From: Actinomycetospora straminea
GTDB taxonomy: Bacteria > Actinomycetota > Actinomycetes > Mycobacteriales > Pseudonocardiaceae
NCBI RefSeq assembly: GCF_028737255.1
Contig: NZ_JAQZAN010000002.1
Span: 310,001-374,000, forward strand
Direction: 5' to 3'
Length of the DNA: 64,000 nt
The number at the start of each line of letters is the position of its first letter. Positions within the stretch are counted from its first letter, which is position 1. This document shows positions 18,727-27,568 of this stretch, piece by piece. The notes beneath the pieces are model-generated. The model was not told the DNA's origin. It saw nothing but the letters and a program-made list of their open reading frames with translations, and ran no database searches. The position numbers were made by a program, and so were the translations under genes.

Positions 18727-19218
18727 ATGACCCGCCGCATGCTCGACTGTCGCGAGGTCCCGAGCGACAGCGGCTGCTCGCTCACCCTCACCGGGTCCGA
18801 GGACGAGGTCCTCGAGGCCGGCGCCGCCCACGCCGTCGCGGTGCACGGGCACACCGACGGCCCCGAGCTCCGCGACGCCCTGCGCGGCGCCCTGCGCGAC
18901 GCGCCGCAGGCGACCGGCCCGGGAGCGTTCGTGCAGCTCATCGAGTTCCGCACGCAGCACTACGACCAGATGGACGGTCTCATCGACGGCTGGGCCAGCG
19001 AGATCGGCGCCGACCGCACCGCACAGTGGATGATCATGGGCCGGGACCGCGACCACGCCGACACCTACGTCGAGGTCGTCGAGTTCCCGAGCGCCGAGGC
19101 CGCGCAGGCCAACTCGGACAGCCCCGTGACCACCGCCTTCGCCGGCAAGATGACCGCCCTGTGCGACGGCCCGGTGGGCTTCCGCAACCTCGACGTCATC
19201 CGGGCGATGACGCCGTAG
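18727..19218 (+). CDS. DUF1059 domain fused to an ABM-like (antibiotic biosynthesis monooxygenase) domain
   Basis: The first 60 residues match the small DUF1059 family (LDCREVPSDSGCSLTLTGSEDEVLEAGAAHAVAVHGH). The remaining 100 residues (FVQLIEFRTQHYDQMDGLIDGW ... DTYVEVVEFPSAEAAQANSDSPVT) resemble dimeric alpha/beta-barrel stress proteins of the ABM type. DUF1059 is usually a stand-alone protein of about 60 residues, so the fusion is notable. The ATG follows a clear AGGAGG. Likely cytoplasmic; function unknown. Divergence from a LuxR regulator suggests inducible expression. Confidence 0.75.
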   Translation: MTRRMLDCREVPSDSGCSLTLTGSEDEVLEAGAAHAVAVHGHTDGPELRDALRGALRDAPQATGPGAFVQLIEFRTQHYDQMDGLIDGWASEIGADRTAQWMIMGRDRDHADTYVEVVEFPSAEAAQANSDSPVTTAFAGKMTALCDGPVGFRNLDVIRAMTP

Positions 19219-19222
19219 CCGG

Positions 19223-20101
19223 TCAGGCGTGCCGGCGCCGCGGCCGCGGTTGGCAGTGCGGGCACCAGTACGACGACCGGTTCATGAACGGCGCGCGCCG
19301 GACGGGCGTGCCGCACCGCGGGCAGGGCCGGTCCTCCTGCCCGTAGACCGCGAGGGTGCGGTCGAAGTAGCCGGACTCGCCGTGGACGTCGACGTAGAGC
19401 GCGTCGAACGAGGTGCCGCCCGCGGCCAGGGCCTCCCCCATCACCTCGGTGGCCGCCGCGAGCACGCGCCGGCCCTCCGGGCGCGTCAGGGTCGCCGTGG
19501 GCCGCTCGTAGTGCAGCTGGGCGCGCCACAGCGCCTCGTCGGCGTAGATGTTGCCGATGCCCGAGACCAGGGTCTGGTCGAGCAGCGCCCGCTTGAGGCC
19601 GGTGCGGCGCCGGCGCAGCCCGGCGACCGCGGCCTCCCCGTCGAACGCGGGGTCGAGGGGGTCGCGGCCGATGTGGACGACCGGCAGGGGCAGCGCCTCG
19701 GGGCCCGCCACGTCGACGACGGTGAGCCCGCCGAAGGTGCGCTGGTCGACGAACCGCAGCTCGGGGCCGTCGTCGGCGAAGCGCAGCCGGATGCGCAGGT
19801 GCTTCTCGTCGGGGCGCTCGGCGGGCTGGACGAGCAGCTGGCCGCTCATCCCGAGGTGCGCGAGCAGCGCCGCGTCGGGGGCGTCGGCGTCGAGGGGGCC
19901 GAGCTCCACCCACAGGTACTTGCCGCGACGGCGGACGGCGCGCAGCACCTGGCCGGTCAGGCGCTCGACCAGCTCGGGGCCGCCGCCGGGCTGGCGGCGC
20001 ACCGAGCGGGGGTGGAGGACCTCGACCTCGCGCACCCGACGGCCCAGCACGTGGTCGGCGAGCCCCCGCCGGACGACCTCGACCTCGGGCAGCTCAGGCA
20101 C
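19223..20101 (-). CDS. mutM: Formamidopyrimidine-DNA glycosylase (Fpg/MutM)
   Basis: The 292-residue protein begins with the catalytic PELPEVE, where the N-terminal proline is the nucleophile. It has GRRGKYLW-type lysine in [19 protein letters not shown], the helix-two-turn-helix [12 protein letters not shown], and a C-terminal zinc finger with CPRCG and CPHC. It removes 8-oxoguanine and cleaves the strand. The GTG at 20101 overlaps the end of rnc by 8 bp, so translation is coupled. A short His/Arg tail follows the finger. This is the usual actinobacterial rnc-mutM arrangement. Confidence 0.96.
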   Translation of the reverse strand: MPELPEVEVVRRGLADHVLGRRVREVEVLHPRSVRRQPGGGPELVERLTGQVLRAVRRRGKYLWVELGPLDADAPDAALLAHLGMSGQLLVQPAERPDEKHLRIRLRFADDGPELRFVDQRTFGGLTVVDVAGPEALPLPVVHIGRDPLDPAFDGEAAVAGLRRRRTGLKRALLDQTLVSGIGNIYADEALWRAQLHYERPTATLTRPEGRRVLAAATEVMGEALAAGGTSFDALYVDVHGESGYFDRTLAVYGQEDRPCPRCGTPVRRAPFMNRSSYWCPHCQPRPRRRHA

Positions 20102-20819
20102 TGCCGGACGGCGTCCCGTCGTCCCCTTCGAGGTACTGGTACGCCGCGCGGGCGGCCTTCTGCTCGGCTTCCTTCTTGGTGCGCCCGACCCCGGTGCCGC
20201 GCTCCTCGCCCGCGACGACGACCGTCGCCGTGAACTCCTTGAGGTGGTCCGGGCCCTCCTCGGCCATCCGGTACTCGGGCACGCCGAGGTCGCGGGCGGC
20301 GGTGAGCTCCTGCAGGCTCGTCTTCCAGTCGAGCCCGGCGCCGAGCAGCGGCGCGGTGCGCAGCAGCTCGCCGAAGAGGCGCTCGACCAGTGAGCGCGAG
20401 GTCTCGATGCCGTGCTGGAGGTGGACCGCGCCGAGCACGGCCTCGACCGCGTCGCCGAGGATGCTCGGCTTGTCGCGGCCGCCGGTGAGCTCCTCGCCGC
20501 GCCCGAGGTGCAGGCGGTCGCCGAGGCCGAGCTCGCGGGCGACGCCGGCCAGCGCGTGCATGTTGACCACGCTCGCGCGGAGCTTCGCCAGCTGCCCCTC
20601 GGGCAGGTCGGGGTGCTCGCGGTAGAGCCGCTCGGTCACGACGACGCCGAGCACGGCGTCACCGAGGAACTCGAGACGCTCGTTGGTCGGCAGACCGCCG
20701 TGCTCGTAGGCGTAGGAGCGGTGGGTCAGGGCGAGCTCGACCAGCTCCTGGTCGAGATCGACCTGCAGGACCTCGCTGAGCGTCGGTTCCTGGGGTGGCT
20801 CCACCGGCTCCGCACTCAT
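20094..20819 (-). CDS. rnc: Ribonuclease III
   Basis: The 241-residue protein has the RNase III signature [12 protein letters not shown] near residue 45 and the second catalytic site [10 protein letters not shown] near 115, followed by a double-stranded RNA-binding domain ending [16 protein letters not shown]. It processes rRNA and structured mRNAs. The ATG at 20819 is chosen; GTGs nine or more bases upstream are possible and no strong ribosome site decides. It lies between rpmF and mutM, overlapping mutM by 8 bp. Confidence 0.95.
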   Translation of the reverse strand: MSAEPVEPPQEPTLSEVLQVDLDQELVELALTHRSYAYEHGGLPTNERLEFLGDAVLGVVVTERLYREHPDLPEGQLAKLRASVVNMHALAGVARELGLGDRLHLGRGEELTGGRDKPSILGDAVEAVLGAVHLQHGIETSRSLVERLFGELLRTAPLLGAGLDWKTSLQELTAARDLGVPEYRMAEEGPDHLKEFTATVVVAGEERGTGVGRTKKEAEQKAARAAYQYLEGDDGTPSGSA

Positions 20820-20847
20820 GGCCGTCACGGTGACGTCCGGTGCGGCC

Positions 20848-21030
20848 TCAGGCCGGGGTGACGGCGCGGCGGCCGGCGTACTGGCCGCAGTGCGGGCACG
20901 CCACGTGCGGCGGCTTCGGCTTCGCGCAGGCCTTGTTCTGGCACGCCTCCAGCTGCGGCACCGACGCCTTCCACTGCGAGCGGCGGGCGTGGGTGTTCGC
21001 GCGGGACATCCGGCGCTTGGGGACGGCCAC
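20848..21030 (-). CDS. rpmF: 50S ribosomal protein L32
   Basis: The 60-residue protein begins [20 protein letters not shown], the L32 consensus, and retains a zinc-binding pattern C-x4-C ... C-x2-C (CQNKAC and CPHC). It is a late-assembly protein of the large subunit. The GTG start follows AGGAGAAGGA. It sits 15 bp from the upstream DUF177 gene, the classical pairing. Confidence 0.97.
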   Translation of the reverse strand: MAVPKRRMSRANTHARRSQWKASVPQLEACQNKACAKPKPPHVACPHCGQYAGRRAVTPA

Positions 21031-21045
21031 GGTGGTTCCTTCTCC

Positions 21046-21633
21046 TCAGTTCTCGGTGCGGCCGGTGCCGCCGTACTTCTCCTGCAGCGCGGCCCAGCGA
21101 GGATCGATTGTCTCACGGGCCTCCCCGGCCGGGACGAAGGCCCATGCCTCCGGGTCCGGGGTCGGCACGCCGGGGCAGTCCTCGCGGCACAGCGGGGTCA
21201 CCGGCAGCTCGAGCAGGACCGCGTCGCGCACGGCCGGCTCGAGGTCGATGCGCTCGTCGACGATGCGGCTGACCTCGTCCTCGTCGGCCGTGTCGTCGGT
21301 GACCGAGTCGGGGTAGGCGTAGAGCTCGGTGAGGTCCACGTCCACGTGGTCGGTGAACGGCTCGAGGCAGCGCGAGCACTCGCCGGTGACGTCGGCCTCG
21401 ACCGTGCCGGACGCCAGCACGCCCTCCATCACCGACTCGAGACGCAGGTCGAGGTGGATCGGCTCGCCCACGGGCACGCCGACCATCTCCAGGCCGAAGC
21501 CCTCGGGGGCGGGCACGTCGCGGCGCAGCGTCTTCATCTGGCCGGGGCGGCGCAGCAGCTCGCGCGCGACGTCGACCACCCAGGGGCTGGTCGCGTCGAC
21601 GGACGGCTCGGGGCTCTTCTTCTCGCTCGTCAT
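21046..21633 (-). CDS. DUF177 (YceD) family protein
   Basis: The 195-residue protein shows [18 protein letters not shown] near the start, then the YceD core with [13 protein letters not shown] and, towards the end, LCREDCPG, whose cysteines are probably a zinc site. YceD proteins co-occur with L32 and are implicated in 23S rRNA/ribosome biogenesis. The ATG at 21633 gives the family-like MTSEKK start; a GTG at 21675 would add 14 residues. It is immediately upstream of rpmF, as in most bacteria. Confidence 0.88.
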   Translation of the reverse strand: MTSEKKSPEPSVDATSPWVVDVARELLRRPGQMKTLRRDVPAPEGFGLEMVGVPVGEPIHLDLRLESVMEGVLASGTVEADVTGECSRCLEPFTDHVDVDLTELYAYPDSVTDDTADEDEVSRIVDERIDLEPAVRDAVLLELPVTPLCREDCPGVPTPDPEAWAFVPAGEARETIDPRWAALQEKYGGTGRTEN

Positions 21634-21705
21634 CTCACTGCTCGTGACGGTGGTGCTCGGTGGCCGCGTGATCACGGCCCGACGAGCCAGTCTACGCGAG
21701 CACGA

Positions 21706-22461
21706 TCAGGCGCCGAGGCGCTCGGTCCAGCGCCGCCAGCCCTCGCGCGGCGCCTCGTCGCGGGGCTCCGGCTCCTCGTCGCGACGGGGCGGGCCCGCGG
21801 CGGCCGGACCGACCGGGGCGCTCATCCGAAGCTGGTGGCGGTGGCGCCCGACGGTGTCGAGCACCGACTCGAGCGTCTCGGAGAAGTCGGCGAGGGTGCC
21901 GTCGACGTAGTGGTCGCACTCCGCCCGGCGGCGGTCGGCCTCGTCGGTGGCGGCGTCGACGATCCGCTCGGCCTCGGCCTGGGCCGCGCGCGTCACCTCG
22001 TGGGCCTCGACGAGCCGCGCCTGCTCGGCGCGCCCGTCGGCCACCGAGCGCTCGTAGTGCTGGCGCCCGGCCTCGACCATGCGCTCGGCCTCGGCCTCGG
22101 CGCGCTCGGTCAGCTCGGCGTACTCGCGGCGCCCCCGGCCCACGGTGCGCTCCGCCTCGTGCTCGGCCTCGGCGATCATCTGCTGGGCCTGCTCGCGCGC
22201 CTCGGCCAGCAGGCGGTCGGCCTCCTCGCGGGCCTCGCGGCGCGCGGTCTCGGCCTCCTCGGTGGCGTCGGCGATCAGCTTGTCGCGGTGGTCCAGGACG
22301 TCCTGGGCGTCGTCGAGCTCGCCCGGGATCGCCTCGCGGACGTCGTCGAGGAGCTCCAGCACGTCGCCGCGGGGCAGGACGCAGTTGCTGGTCATGGGGA
22401 GCCCGCGCGCCTCCTCGCAGAGGGTCACGAGCTCGTCGAGCGCCTCGAACACGCGGTACAC
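21706..22461 (-). CDS. sepIVA: SepIVA-like DivIVA-domain septum factor
   Basis: The 251-residue protein starts YRVFEALDELVTLCEEARGLPM and continues with the conserved PRGDVLELLDDVREAIPGEL. A long coiled coil of Ala/Glu/Arg follows (about residues 65-190) and a Pro/Arg/Glu-rich tail closes it. This matches mycobacterial SepIVA (Rv2927c), a DivIVA-like protein acting in septation and cell-envelope synthesis, and lies in the same genomic position upstream of DUF177 and rnc. The GTG at 22461 is chosen by homology; GTG 22488 is an alternative and neither has a strong ribosome site. Confidence 0.85.
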   Translation of the reverse strand: MYRVFEALDELVTLCEEARGLPMTSNCVLPRGDVLELLDDVREAIPGELDDAQDVLDHRDKLIADATEEAETARREAREEADRLLAEAREQAQQMIAEAEHEAERTVGRGRREYAELTERAEAEAERMVEAGRQHYERSVADGRAEQARLVEAHEVTRAAQAEAERIVDAATDEADRRRAECDHYVDGTLADFSETLESVLDTVGRHRHQLRMSAPVGPAAAGPPRRDEEPEPRDEAPREGWRRWTERLGA

Positions 22462-22542
22462 GGCGGACAGTGTGCGCCCGGCGATCACCGGGACCGGGGA
22501 TTGCGCCCGTGCGTCGGCGTGTCGGGGCAGGTCCGTGCGGGG

Positions 22543-23016
22543 TCAGCCGATCCGCTCGCGCAGGCGGCGGTGGACCTCGGGGTGCAGGAAGGCGCTGACG
22601 TCCCCGCCACCGCGCGCGACCTCCTTGACCAGCGAGCTCGAGACGTAGGAGAAGCGCGGGTCGGTGATGAGGAACGTCGAGTCGACCCCGGTCTGGTGGC
22701 GGTTCATCTGCGCCATCGGCTCCTCGAACCCGAAGTCGACCGAGGAGCGCAGCCCCTTGACCAGCGTCGCCGCACCGATCGCGCGGCAGTAGTCGACGAC
22801 GAGGCCCTCGAAGGCGTCGGTGCGGACGTTCGGGACGCCCTCCAGCGCCGTGGCGAGCAGCTCGCGACGCTCGTCGACGGTGAACATGCCCTGCTTGTTC
22901 GGGTTCACCGCGACGGCGACGACCACCTCGTCGAACAGCGCCGCGGCGCGCGAGACGACGTCGACGTGCCCGAGCGTGACGGGGTCGAACGAGCCGGGGC
23001 AGACCGCGATCGCCAT
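22543..23016 (-). CDS. coaD: Phosphopantetheine adenylyltransferase
   Basis: The 157-residue protein carries the nucleotidyltransferase motif GSFDPVTLGHVDVV at the N-terminus and the ISSTxIR-equivalent YVSSSLVKEVARGGGDV near the C-terminus. It catalyses the fourth step of coenzyme A synthesis, forming dephospho-CoA. Length is exactly typical. It heads the minus-strand housekeeping run and is divergent from the GNAT gene with only 27 bp between starts, so the two promoters overlap. Confidence 0.96.
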   Translation of the reverse strand: MAIAVCPGSFDPVTLGHVDVVSRAAALFDEVVVAVAVNPNKQGMFTVDERRELLATALEGVPNVRTDAFEGLVVDYCRAIGAATLVKGLRSSVDFGFEEPMAQMNRHQTGVDSTFLITDPRFSYVSSSLVKEVARGGGDVSAFLHPEVHRRLRERIG

Positions 23017-23043
23017 GGCGCCTGATCATTCCAGAGCGCGACG

Positions 23044-23715
23044 ATGAGCGGCGTGGACGCCGACCTCCTGCGCGCCGACCTCGCCGCGCTCTACCCGCAG
23101 TTCGGGCTGCGGGTGGCCCACGCCGGGACCGTGCTGCTCGGGCCCACCGACGAGGAGCTCCTCGAGCTCGCCGACCTCGTCGCCGAGCCGGGAGGGGTCG
23201 TGGAGCCGGGGCGTTCCGGGGAGCTCATGGGCTGGCCCGAGGACCAGGGTGAGGTCGCCGCCCGGCGGTTCCTCGAGTGGGCGTGGCGGTTGCGGGAGGC
23301 GCCGACCCCCGCACGGTGGCGGGCGCCGCTGGCGATCCTCGACGGGGGCCGGGCGCTGGGGCTCGCGGTGCTGGCGCACGAGCTCGACGACCCCGCGGGG
23401 ACGGTGCGGACCTCGTCCTGGCTGGCGCGCGCCGAGCAGGGGCGCGGGCTGGGGCGGCGGGTGCGGCTGATGCTGCTGGAGCTGGCGTTCGCGCACCTCG
23501 GGGCGCTGCGGGCGGTGACCGGCGCGGCCGAGGGGAACGCGGCGTCGCGGGCCGTGACGGGGCGGCTCGGCTACCGCGAGACCCACCGCGTGACGGGTGG
23601 CGACGGCGTCGTCGAGGTCCACGCCGCGATCACCCCGGCGACCTGGCGGCGCCGGCGCCTGCCCGACGTCGACGTGGAGGGCGTGGACGCGTTCCTGGCC
23701 GCCGTCACGTCGTGA
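23044..23715 (+). CDS. GNAT family N-acetyltransferase
   Basis: The 223-residue protein has the GNAT acetyl-CoA loop as SSWLARAEQGRGLGRRVRLMLLELAF, followed by GAAEGNAASRAVTGRLGYRETH, which matches the RimJ/RimL branch (EGNxASxRVxEKLGF). The acceptor is unknown. The C-terminal 40 residues are extra. The ATG lies 28 bp from the divergent coaD start. The gene ends overlapping the convergent lipoprotein gene by 11 bp. Confidence 0.82.
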   Translation: MSGVDADLLRADLAALYPQFGLRVAHAGTVLLGPTDEELLELADLVAEPGGVVEPGRSGELMGWPEDQGEVAARRFLEWAWRLREAPTPARWRAPLAILDGGRALGLAVLAHELDDPAGTVRTSSWLARAEQGRGLGRRVRLMLLELAFAHLGALRAVTGAAEGNAASRAVTGRLGYRETHRVTGGDGVVEVHAAITPATWRRRRLPDVDVEGVDAFLAAVTS

Positions 23716-24079
23716 AGGCCGTGACCGTCACCTCGCCGGGCCCGTCGACGGCGGATCGGTACACCACCGCCCCGTCGGGGTTCGCGACGCGCTGCTGGGC
23801 GTCGTCGGCCGGGAGCCCCGAGGCGGCGCGCCACGGGGCGGCCTCGGCGAGGCGGACCGCGAGCACGACGCGGGTGTCGATCCCGCTCTCGGTGTCCAGC
23901 CGCGTCACGACCGCGTCCCCGGGCAGCGGGGCGAGCGCGGCGAAGCGCAGGGCGCGGTCGACCTGAGCGGGGGTGGGCGGGCCGTCGCGGGGCGGCGGCG
24001 CGGTCGTGCACCCCGGCAGGGCGACCGGCAGGGCGACCAGCAGGGCCGTCAGGAGGACGCGCAGGACGGTCGACCGCAC
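23705..24079 (-). CDS. Small lipoprotein of unknown function
   Basis: The 124-residue protein has a typical lipoprotein signal: an Arg start, a hydrophobic core (VLRVLLTALLVALPVAL) and lipobox LPGC at about residue 24, so it should be lipid-anchored on the outer face of the membrane. The mature part is a small alpha/beta domain with no family I recognise (TPAQVDRALRFAALAPLPGDAVVTRLDTESGIDTRVVLAVRL). The GTG at 24079 follows CAGGATCGG. It overlaps the convergent GNAT gene end and is divergent from the repeat-protein gene at 24216. Confidence 0.7.
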   Translation of the reverse strand: MRSTVLRVLLTALLVALPVALPGCTTAPPPRDGPPTPAQVDRALRFAALAPLPGDAVVTRLDTESGIDTRVVLAVRLAEAAPWRAASGLPADDAQQRVANPDGAVVYRSAVDGPGEVTVTAFTT

Positions 24080-24215
24080 GGCGCCGATCCTGGCAGGTGC
24101 TCCGTGCGGGGAGCCGCGACCTGGTCCGTCGGGCGGTTCCGGCTGCGCCGACCGGCGTCGTTTCCGCACCTCATGGCGGCGGCGACCCTGCCAGGTACCC
24201 CACAAGGAGGCACAC

Positions 24216-25247
24216 ATGGCTGACGGAGCCCCGCGGCGGACCCGCCGGACGAGCACCTCGACGGGCGACGGCGCCCGGCGCACCGAGTCCGAGGAGGGCA
24301 CCCCGCGTCGGCAGGGCGAGCAGCGTCCGGAACGCCGGGCGTCCGGGTCGACGAGCCCGCGCACCGAGGGCGACGGCCGCCCCGACGTCTACCTCGACAT
24401 CGCGAAGCTCGAGGTCGACCACATCGGGCTCGAGGTCGAGGACCTGCGCGCCAAGGTGTCGCTGCAGGCCGAGGTCCTCAACCTGCTCAAGCTCAACGTG
24501 GGGGTCGACGCCCAGCTCGGCAAGGTCGCGCTCGAGATCGACGGGGTGCAGGCCGAGGCGACGTTGAAGGTCCGCCTCGACGAGGTCGCCGGGATCATCG
24601 ACCGGGTCCTCACCACGATCGACCGCAACCCGCAGATCCTCGAGACGGTCGTGCGCAGCGCCGCGAGCGCGGTGCAGGACGTCGGGTCGGGCCTCGGCGA
24701 GGCGACGGGCGAGGTCGGGCGTGCGGCCGGGAGCGCGGTCGGCGAGCTCGGGCAGCAGGCCGGCAGCGCGGTCGGCGAGCTCGGGCAGCAGGCCGGAGGT
24801 GCGGTCGGTCAGCTCGGCAGTGCGGCGGGGGACGCGGTCGGGGACGTCGGCGAGGCGGCGGGCGGCGCCGTCGGCGAGGTCGGGCAGCAGGCCGGCGGTG
24901 CCGTCGGCGATGCGACCGGGGCCGTCGGGGACGCCGCGAGCAGCGCGACCGAGACGGCCGGCGACGCCATCGGCTCGACGACCGAGACGGCCGGGGACGC
25001 CGTCGGCGTGGCGGGCGAGGCGGTCTCCGATGCCGCGTCCTCCGACTCCGACTCCGACTCCGACTCCGAGTCCGGCTCCGACTCCGGCCGGGAGGACGCG
25101 GCGTCGAGGACCTCCGGGAGCGGGAGCACGGGCGAGGACGACGGCGAGGAGGGCGCTGCCCGGACCTCGAGCCGGTCGTCGAGCGGCGGGCGGTCCCGCC
25201 GGTCGACGTCGACGCGGCCCCGAACCGCACGGCGGACGACCGGGTGA
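24216..25247 (+). CDS. LEA/phasin-like 11-mer repeat protein with a conserved core
   Basis: The 343-residue protein has four parts. Residues 1-55 are a basic, disordered Arg/Thr/Ser tail. Residues 56-145 are a conserved-looking core (DVYLDIAKLEVDHIGLEVEDL, AEVLNLLKLNVGVDAQLGKV, GIIDRVLTTIDRNPQILE) seen in other actinomycetes as an unnamed family. Residues 165-270 are 11-residue repeats of the form GSAVGELGQQA. The end is Asp/Ser then Arg/Ser-rich. The ATG follows AAGGAGG. Its stop overlaps the next gene by 4 bp. The repeats recall LEA proteins or phasins, which coat surfaces or protect proteins; that is inference. Confidence 0.75.
   Translation: MADGAPRRTRRTSTSTGDGARRTESEEGTPRRQGEQRPERRASGSTSPRTEGDGRPDVYLDIAKLEVDHIGLEVEDLRAKVSLQAEVLNLLKLNVGVDAQLGKVALEIDGVQAEATLKVRLDEVAGIIDRVLTTIDRNPQILETVVRSAASAVQDVGSGLGEATGEVGRAAGSAVGELGQQAGSAVGELGQQAGGAVGQLGSAAGDAVGDVGEAAGGAVGEVGQQAGGAVGDATGAVGDAASSATETAGDAIGSTTETAGDAVGVAGEAVSDAASSDSDSDSDSESGSDSGREDAASRTSGSGSTGEDDGEEGAARTSSRSSSGGRSRRSTSTRPRTARRTTG
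24726..24935 (+). repeat. 33-bp tandem repeats encoding 11-residue units
   Basis: Units of 33 bp that encode GSAVGELGQQA and variants recur in frame, with the first copies nearly identical (gtcggcgagctcgggcag twice, 33 bp apart) and later ones drifting. The 11-residue period is that of LEA group 3 and related amphipathic helices. Confidence 0.75.
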
Positions 25248-25483
25248 GCGACGACCGCCCGCCCGACCTCGAGTTCCGGGCCAGGATCCGGGCCGACCGG
25301 CTGCGCTTCCACGAGGAGCCGGAGGTCCGGGTCGACCTGACCGGCGACCAGGACGACGACTCGACCTCCGGGAGCCGGCGCCGCAACCTCCCCGACCGGG
25401 TGCAGGCCCTCACGACCTACCGCGACATCCAGGTCGACGAGGCGATCCTGTCCTGGATCGACGCGCCCGACGACCCGGCCTGA
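25244..25483 (+). CDS. Small conserved hypothetical protein coupled to the repeat protein
   Basis: The 79-residue protein begins at a GTG that overlaps the preceding stop (GTGA), indicating translational coupling. It is soluble and charged, with ADRLRFHEEPEVRVDL, GSRRRNLPDRVQALTTYRDI and QVDEAILSWIDAP. I recall similar small actinomycete proteins (an RxNLPxxV...TYRDI core) but know no function. Its stop is followed within 5 bp by a perfect hairpin. Confidence 0.7.
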   Translation: MSDDRPPDLEFRARIRADRLRFHEEPEVRVDLTGDQDDDSTSGSRRRNLPDRVQALTTYRDIQVDEAILSWIDAPDDPA

Positions 25484-25487
25484 TCGG

Positions 25488-25520
25488 CCCGGGCGGCCGG
25501 CTCGGCGCCGGCCGCCCGGG
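25488..25520. terminator. Bidirectional terminator hairpin
   Basis: Perfect 13-bp arms (cccgggcggccgg and its complement) flank a 7-nt loop in the 45 bp between two convergent stop codons. It can serve both the 24216-25483 operon and the acidic-repeat gene. Confidence 0.75.
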
Positions 25521-25528
25521 ATGACCGA

Positions 25529-26674
<1,146 letters not shown>

Positions 26675-27000
26675 GGTGGGTCCTTCCGGTGGTCCGGACG
26701 TCGCTGTCCGAGGGAGCGGGCGGGCCGAGGTGGTCGACCCGCCGCGTGGGAGCCCGGCATTCCCGACCCACGGACGGGTGACGCCGCACCACGGGCCGTC
26801 ACGGCGAAGTGGCTCCGAGCGGCGCAGCCGGTGCGCCCCGCCACCGCGCGCCGCTGCGCCGCGGACGCGGGGGTGTCCGTCCGGTCGGCGCGACCCGCCG
26901 CCCCGCCCGCACCCGGCGTGTCGCGCGGCGAGGATGTGGCGATCCTGGCGCTGGACGCCGGCGAGGCCGCATCGCTGGCACGCGGCGCCTGCCGCCCCGG
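26675..27000. other. Intergenic, no gene seen
   Basis: This 326-bp stretch lies between the acidic-repeat gene start and the rsmD stop. Open frames exist on both strands but have Arg/Gly/Pro composition and no recognisable motif, so they look like high-GC artefacts. It must hold the promoter of the acidic-repeat gene, but I see no clear -10 or -35. Confidence 0.5.
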
Positions 27001-27540
27001 TCAGGTCGGGGCGGTCGCGAGGTGGAGGGTCGTCTCGCCGTAGGTGCGGGGTGCCTCGGGGTCGAGGCCCTCGGGCCAGGAGGGGGCGGGCGAGCGTGTG
27101 TCCCGCTCGACGACCACGAGCCCGCCCCCGCGCACCCAGCGCGGGAGGAGGGCGAGCACGTCGTCGACCGGGTCCGCGTAGGGCGGGTCGACGAAGACGA
27201 GGTCCACCGGGCCCGGGGTCCGGCGCAGGTACGCGAGCACCGACGACCGGCGCACCAGCGCGCCCCGCACCCCGGCGACCCCGATGTTGCTCTGGATCAC
27301 CCCGCACGCCCGCGGGTCCCGCTCGACGAGCACGGCCGTCGACGCCCCGCGGGAGAGCGCTTCGATCCCCAGCGCGCCGGAGCCGGCGTAGAGGTCGAGG
27401 ACCTCCGCGTCCTCCAGCGCCCCCCGCGCCTCGAGCGCGGAGAACAGGGCCTCGCGGACCCGGTCCGCGGTCGGCCGGGTGCCGGTCGGCGGGATCGCGA
27501 TCTGCCGACCGCCGGCCACGCCACCGATGATGCGGGTCAT
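27001..27540 (-). CDS. rsmD: 16S rRNA (guanine(966)-N(2))-methyltransferase
   Basis: The 179-residue protein begins TRIIGGVAGGRQIAIP and has the SAM-binding VLDLYAGSGALGIEALSRGAS near residue 45 and the N6/N2-methyltransferase motif VFVDPPYA near residue 115. It methylates G966 of 16S rRNA. The ATG start is 28 bp from the pyc stop, and the two are probably co-transcribed. The pyc-rsmD-coaD neighbourhood is classical in actinobacteria, but here coaD is 4 kb away with an accessory island between. Confidence 0.93.
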   Translation of the reverse strand: MTRIIGGVAGGRQIAIPPTGTRPTADRVREALFSALEARGALEDAEVLDLYAGSGALGIEALSRGASTAVLVERDPRACGVIQSNIGVAGVRGALVRRSSVLAYLRRTPGPVDLVFVDPPYADPVDDVLALLPRWVRGGGLVVVERDTRSPAPSWPEGLDPEAPRTYGETTLHLATAPT

Positions 27541-27568
27541 CTCCCCGATCCCTGTCGCCTGATCGCGA

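Noticed and set aside
20840-23025. Long plus-strand frames opposite rpmF, DUF177, sepIVA and coaD
   Set aside because: All are antisense readings of well-supported minus-strand genes and have no family motif.
26675-27000. Possible small genes on either strand, including a Cys-containing minus frame (CQRCG...)
   Set aside because: No start/ribosome-site pair and no recognisable domain; composition is that of shadow frames.
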